From MGIIb-O2 sp002494975 (GTDB taxonomy: Archaea; Thermoplasmatota; Poseidoniia; Poseidoniales; Thalassarchaeaceae): a stretch of 64,000 bases of DNA. Below are positions 60,317 to 64,000 of this stretch, piece after piece. The notes beneath the pieces are model-generated. The model was given only the letters and a program-made list of their open reading frames with translations. It was not told the origin of the DNA and made no database searches. A program made the position numbers and the translations under genes. The stretch covers positions 124,001 to 188,000 of the forward strand of contig JAOMRN010000003.1 of the NCBI GenBank assembly GCA_028355015.1, given 5' to 3'. Position 1 is the first letter of the stretch. Every line of letters begins with the position of its first letter.

Positions 60317-61026
60317 ATTTTCCCCTCCGATGAAACTACAGTCCCTTCAAAATCATCGCCTTCCATTGCTTGCCTGATTCTTTTGGTCACTCTTCCGTCT
60401 AAAATATTTAATTCCATTTTCGCATTGAGAGCCTCTGAAACCCCAATCGGATCAACCACACTAGATTGTCCTGCTTTTTCATGCTCAGCAGGACCAACAA
60501 TTTTTTGTAATTCAAGATGAGTCAGGTATTCATGAGATTTCGCATTTGGATTTAATCTTGGATCCTCATCATATACTTTCTCGACATTTGTTGCTATAAT
60601 ACATTTTTTAGCATTGGCGGCAATTGCAAATCTAATCGCAACTGCATCGGTAGTATGTCCAGGAATCGTCCCTCCCATGATGACTACTGGTATTTCTTCG
60701 AGTAATTGCACCGCCTCGTTTACACTCGATGGAATAATTCCTGAGACTGTAATCCCAGCTTCTGAAACTGCTTCTCTAATTATGGTGGCATTTAGTCTGG
60801 TCGCAGCGATGCCTATTTTGTCTAAATGATAATCATCATCAATCAAAGGTCTCACCAGACTTATTCCTTCTCTAGCAGGAGCGCCTCCTCCTATTACTAG
60901 TCCTAATCTGTCACCCATTGCTACTCTATCTCTAATTATTGATATCAAATCATCTAACCATATGTGCTTATTCTCTATTTCAGGACGTAGTAAACTCCCG
61001 CCTAGAGCCGCCACAATGCTTGTCAT
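60313..61026 (-). CDS. pyrH: UMP kinase (archaeal type)
   Basis: This enzyme phosphorylates UMP to UDP in pyrimidine synthesis. It is an amino-acid-kinase-family protein with ALGGSLLRPEI near the N-terminus, GLVIGGGAPAREGI, the archaeal PyrH signature VVIMGGTIPGHTTDAVAIRF, and ATNVEKVYDEDPRLNPNA. It has 237 residues. It heads a minus-strand unit with the two small proteins below it and is divergent from the aRF1 gene. Confidence 0.92.
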   Translation of the reverse strand: MTSIVAALGGSLLRPEIENKHIWLDDLISIIRDRVAMGDRLGLVIGGGAPAREGISLVRPLIDDDYHLDKIGIAATRLNATIIREAVSEAGITVSGIIPSSVNEAVQLLEEIPVVIMGGTIPGHTTDAVAIRFAIAANAKKCIIATNVEKVYDEDPRLNPNAKSHEYLTHLELQKIVGPAEHEKAGQSSVVDPIGVSEALNAKMELNILDGRVTKRIRQAMEGDDFEGTVVSSEGKI

Positions 61027-61125
61027 CGTGCATTCGGCTACACTGCTTCTCTATCAATGTCTAGGCTTATGTTGAGGATGAAGGGTTGAAATGCCGGCCT
61101 CTTTGGCAATACACGAGGGTAGACT

Positions 61126-62373
61126 ATGTCCGAAGACTTGGAGATGCAAAAACGTAAACTTCGTGCACGCAAGACTCTCGAAGAAGTTTCGAAAATGAGA
61201 GGTATGGGTACTGAGTTAGTTACTGTCATCATACCTCCTGAAAAGATGTTGTCTGATGTTCGCCATCATTTAATCCAAGAAGGAGGTCAGGCTGCAAATA
61301 TCAAGTCTAAAGGTACACGTAAGCATGTTACAGATGCGATTGAGTCAGCAGTTTCTACTTTAGGGAGGTACAAAACTCCTGGTGAAAGAGGGATTGCCCT
61401 ATTCGTAGGACATGTAATTACAGGTAATAATAAAACTAGACTAATATCGGTTGTTGTAGATGACCCACCTGAGGCGTTTCCATCATTCAGATATAGGTGT
61501 GACTCATCTTTTGAGGCATCTCAACTTGAGGCTATGTTAATCGATAAAACCGCTTATGGTTTATTCGTTATTGATCGGTCTGAATCAGCTTATGGTTTGG
61601 CATCTGGTAAAAAGCATCATTGTCAGGAACATATTACTTCTCAAGTTCCATCTAAACACGGTAGAGGTGGTCAATCTGCTCAACGTTTTGAAAGATTAAT
61701 CGAAGAAGCCGCTCATAACTTTTTCAAAAAATCTGCAGAAAGAGCCTGTGCATATTGGCTTCCTATGATTGATGATTTGAAAGGCATCATTATTGGAGGC
61801 CCGGGAGCAACTAAAGATTTTCTTGTGAGGAATGATTACTTCCATCATGAGATAAAGAAGTTGATTAGAGAACCACACTTTGATGTAGGATATTCAAATG
61901 ATTCTGGTTTAAGAGAATTAATTCAACGTGCTGGTGGATTAATGGATCAGATTGAACTTGATGTGGAAAGAAAGTTAGTAGATAACTTCCTAAGAGAAGT
62001 TATGCAAACACATCCTAAGGCGACATATGGTGAAATGATGGTCCGTAATGCCCTAGATCAAGGTGCAGTTGCTACAATATTATTGTCCGAAGGTTTACGG
62101 AAAAGAAGAGTAGGATGGATCTGTAAATCATGCTCAAATGAATGGAGCCAGACTCATAATAATTTGACAGATATCCCTGATTGCCCTAAATGTAATTCTG
62201 ATAACTTAATAGAAGACCCTGATAAAACAATGGATTTGATAGATGAATTAACAGAATTAGCTACACATACTTCCGCTAAGGTGACCTTAGTCTCCATGGA
62301 TACAGAAGAGGGTGCAACATTACAAAATTCATTCGGTGGAATTGCTGCTATGTTGAGGTATGCTTGGTCATGA
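61126..62373 (+). CDS. prf1: Peptide chain release factor aRF1
   Basis: aRF1 recognises all three stop codons and triggers peptide release. The stop-codon motif NIKS occurs in AANIKSKGTRKHVTDAIES (about residue 58). YxCxxxF is in FRYRCDSSFEAS, and the catalytic GGQ in HGRGGQSAQRFERLIEEA (about residue 180). A zinc-ribbon-like insert is present (CKSCSNEWSQTH, DCPKCNSD). The 415 residues match the archaeal family. The arginyl-tRNA synthetase gene follows nine bases later. Confidence 0.96.
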   Translation: MSEDLEMQKRKLRARKTLEEVSKMRGMGTELVTVIIPPEKMLSDVRHHLIQEGGQAANIKSKGTRKHVTDAIESAVSTLGRYKTPGERGIALFVGHVITGNNKTRLISVVVDDPPEAFPSFRYRCDSSFEASQLEAMLIDKTAYGLFVIDRSESAYGLASGKKHHCQEHITSQVPSKHGRGGQSAQRFERLIEEAAHNFFKKSAERACAYWLPMIDDLKGIIIGGPGATKDFLVRNDYFHHEIKKLIREPHFDVGYSNDSGLRELIQRAGGLMDQIELDVERKLVDNFLREVMQTHPKATYGEMMVRNALDQGAVATILLSEGLRKRRVGWICKSCSNEWSQTHNNLTDIPDCPKCNSDNLIEDPDKTMDLIDELTELATHTSAKVTLVSMDTEEGATLQNSFGGIAAMLRYAWS

Positions 62374-62382
62374 GGTGATAGC

Positions 62383-64000
62383 ATGAGAAATCTTCGTAGT
62401 GAAATTATTCCTATTCTCTCTAAAACTATGATGAATTTAGGCATAGAAGAAAATGACTGGTTAAGTCTAATAGGTAACGCTACAGATTCATCTCATGGTG
62501 ATATTGCCCTTCCTTGTCATTCATTATCTAGGATATTGAGAAAATCTCCTAATATTATTGCAGACGATATTTCATCAGACTTAACCGATAAGTTATCGAA
62601 TGTCGCTACAACTACCTCAATTAATGGTTTTGTTAACTTTAAAGCCACTAATTTTTGGTTATCTAATCAAGTTTCGAAAATTAACTTCGATTCTAAGTTA
62701 GGAGTGAAAATAGAAAATAAAAAAACCATAATAATTGATTATTCCTCACCCAATGTTGCTAAAAGAATGCATGTAGGCCATTTGCGTTCCACTGTAATAG
62801 GGGATGCTCTAGCGAGAATTCTAACATACAAAGGTCATCGAGTGATAGGTGAGAATCACATAGGAGACTGGGGGACTCCTTTTGGAATGCTGATTGAGCA
62901 TTTCCTTGAATGCGAAGATGTAGAGGTAAAAGATATCGATCTTAAGAATTTCTATAAAGATGCAAGGTATAAATTTGATAATTCCAAAGATTTCGCAATT
63001 CGCTCACGTGAGCGTGTAGTAAAACTTCAGTCCAAGGAACCAGAGACGATTGTACTATGGAAGGAATTAGTTGATATTTCTTTATTACATTTCAATGAAG
63101 TTTATCGCATGTTAGATGTATTACTCAATGACGATAATTTAGCAGGAGAATCAATTTATGAAGATTTGCTTCCCGAAGTAGTTGATAGATTGAGTAATCA
63201 GGATATGATTGAAGAAAGTGACGGGGCTCTTGTAGTATTCCCTGAAGGTTGGCTAAATCGTGAGAAAGAACCATTGCCTCTAATTATTCGTAAAGGAGAC
63301 GGTGGCTATAACTACGCTACAAGTGACCTTGCCTGTATCATAAATCGTGTAGAGAATGTAGGGGGGACTGAATTTCTATATGTTGTAGGTGCCGAGCAGT
63401 CACAACATTTTGACATGGTCTTCCAAGTTGCTAGACAGGCAAATTTCATGGATGATTCCATTAAATCTGTACATATTCCTTTTGGCCTAGTTGTAGGTTC
63501 AGATGGTAAAAAACTTGCTAGTAGGGACGGTGAAGCAATCAGTTTGAAAGAGTTACTTGAGGAATCTATCGTCAGAGCCAATAAATCTATTTTAGAAAAA
63601 AATCCAGATATTTCTGAATCAGAAAGAGCAGAGATCTCGAGAATGATCGGAATAGGCTCAGTAAAGTACGCGGATCTTTCGGTCGATAGAAACAAAAATT
63701 ATGTTTTTGATTGGGATAAAATGCTCTCTTTCGAGGGCAATACTGCTCCTTATCTACAGTATGCTCATGCTAGAATTTGTAGTATTTTCAGAAAAGCCTC
63801 AATTCAGAGAGAAGATTTTACTAATAACGAAATATCCATAATGAATGATAATGAAAGTTCACTTTCTAAAACTCTAATTGGATTTTCTGCAGCTATTGAT
63901 GAGTCAATAAATAATTATGCTCCTCACCGTTTAGCAGTATATTTACATAAATTAGCTCAAGATTTTGCATCTTTCTATGAGAATTGTCCAGTATTGGTAA
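62383..64000 (+). CDS. argS: Arginyl-tRNA synthetase, 3' end beyond the window
   Basis: This frame is open from ATG 62383 to the window edge (about 539 codons); GAGGTGA lies just upstream. The class I signature appears as IIDYSSPNVAKRMHVGHLRS (HVGH) with TVIGDALARIL and HIGDWGTPFGMLI. Later segments are ATSDLACIINRV, VVGAEQSQHFDMVFQVARQA, KKLASRDGEAISLKELLEES and KYADLSVDRNKNYVFDWDKM. The C-terminal tRNA-binding domain is only partly present. Confidence 0.95.
   Translation, partial: MRNLRSEIIPILSKTMMNLGIEENDWLSLIGNATDSSHGDIALPCHSLSRILRKSPNIIADDISSDLTDKLSNVATTTSINGFVNFKATNFWLSNQVSKINFDSKLGVKIENKKTIIIDYSSPNVAKRMHVGHLRSTVIGDALARILTYKGHRVIGENHIGDWGTPFGMLIEHFLECEDVEVKDIDLKNFYKDARYKFDNSKDFAIRSRERVVKLQSKEPETIVLWKELVDISLLHFNEVYRMLDVLLNDDNLAGESIYEDLLPEVVDRLSNQDMIEESDGALVVFPEGWLNREKEPLPLIIRKGDGGYNYATSDLACIINRVENVGGTEFLYVVGAEQSQHFDMVFQVARQANFMDDSIKSVHIPFGLVVGSDGKKLASRDGEAISLKELLEESIVRANKSILEKNPDISESERAEISRMIGIGSVKYADLSVDRNKNYVFDWDKMLSFEGNTAPYLQYAHARICSIFRKASIQREDFTNNEISIMNDNESSLSKTLIGFSAAIDESINNYAPHRLAVYLHKLAQDFASFYENCPVLV

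Noticed and set aside
63312..63695. 127-codon open frame antisense to argS
   Set aside because: The plus strand carries an uninterrupted arginyl-tRNA synthetase with clear class I motifs across this stretch.

Overview
The window is an AT-rich archaeal chromosome segment, most likely from an uncultivated marine planktonic euryarchaeon of the Marine Group II / Poseidoniales type. Marine Group III or another Thermoplasmata relative is not excluded. Supporting evidence: a 16S rRNA gene with archaeal signatures and no 23S gene beside it, a complete archaeal-order ribosomal protein operon, thermosome, aIF1, aIF2-beta, aRF1, Rpp29, Trm56, class I lysyl-tRNA synthetase, many Cys-anchored lipoproteins and membrane-anchored surface proteins, and a general amino-acid ABC transporter suited to a marine heterotroph. 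The assignment rests on gene content and family recognition; no database search was run.

Layout. 1-2.6 kb: the 3' end of a large surface protein anchored by a C-terminal helix. 2.7-4.3 kb: thermosome. 4.3-7.4 kb: a striking two-gene unit. The first gene fuses two CysJ-type flavodoxin domains to an SdhB-like module; the second is an HdrB/SdhE-like (CCG-domain) protein. Both carry folds that normally hold iron-sulfur clusters, and nearly all cluster-ligand cysteines are missing. 7.4-9.2 kb (minus strand): Hef/FANCM-type helicase without nuclease. 9.2-9.48 kb: a structured, probably transcribed leader. 9.48-23.8 kb: the ribosomal protein super-operon, uL3 through uL15 with aIF1 and Rpp29 inside, ending in an unusually long SecY. 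23.8-25.8 kb: a structured leader and a lone 16S rRNA gene. 26-31.9 kb: an AapJQMP-type amino-acid transporter with oversized permeases.

32-44 kb is housekeeping plus membrane functions: a NADK2-like NAD kinase, a lipoprotein, an ABC exporter with a hotdog thioesterase, a run of small membrane proteins leading into NfeD and flotillin, a thiolase, and a minus-strand unit of two putative sulfite/sulfate-type exporters, a TraB-family protein and dihydropteroate synthase. 44-55 kb: a membrane protein, Trm56, carbamoyl-phosphate synthase (carA-carB), a HhH-MutS-like ATPase, lysS, a GfcR-type PRTase regulator and dUTPase. 55-64 kb: aIF2-beta, an ABM-like protein, a minus-strand unit (quinone oxidoreductase, thin [2Fe-2S] ferredoxin, pterin carbinolamine dehydratase, unknown), a Nog1-type GTPase, a cluster with very small zinc-binding and membrane proteins plus UMP kinase, aRF1, and the 5' part of argS.

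The strongest candidate for an undescribed system is the flavodoxin-SdhB/HdrB pair (4384-7421). It looks like an iron-sparing or cluster-less remodelling of the SdhB-SdhE / thiol:fumarate reductase B architecture, with FMN domains added in place of iron-sulfur clusters.
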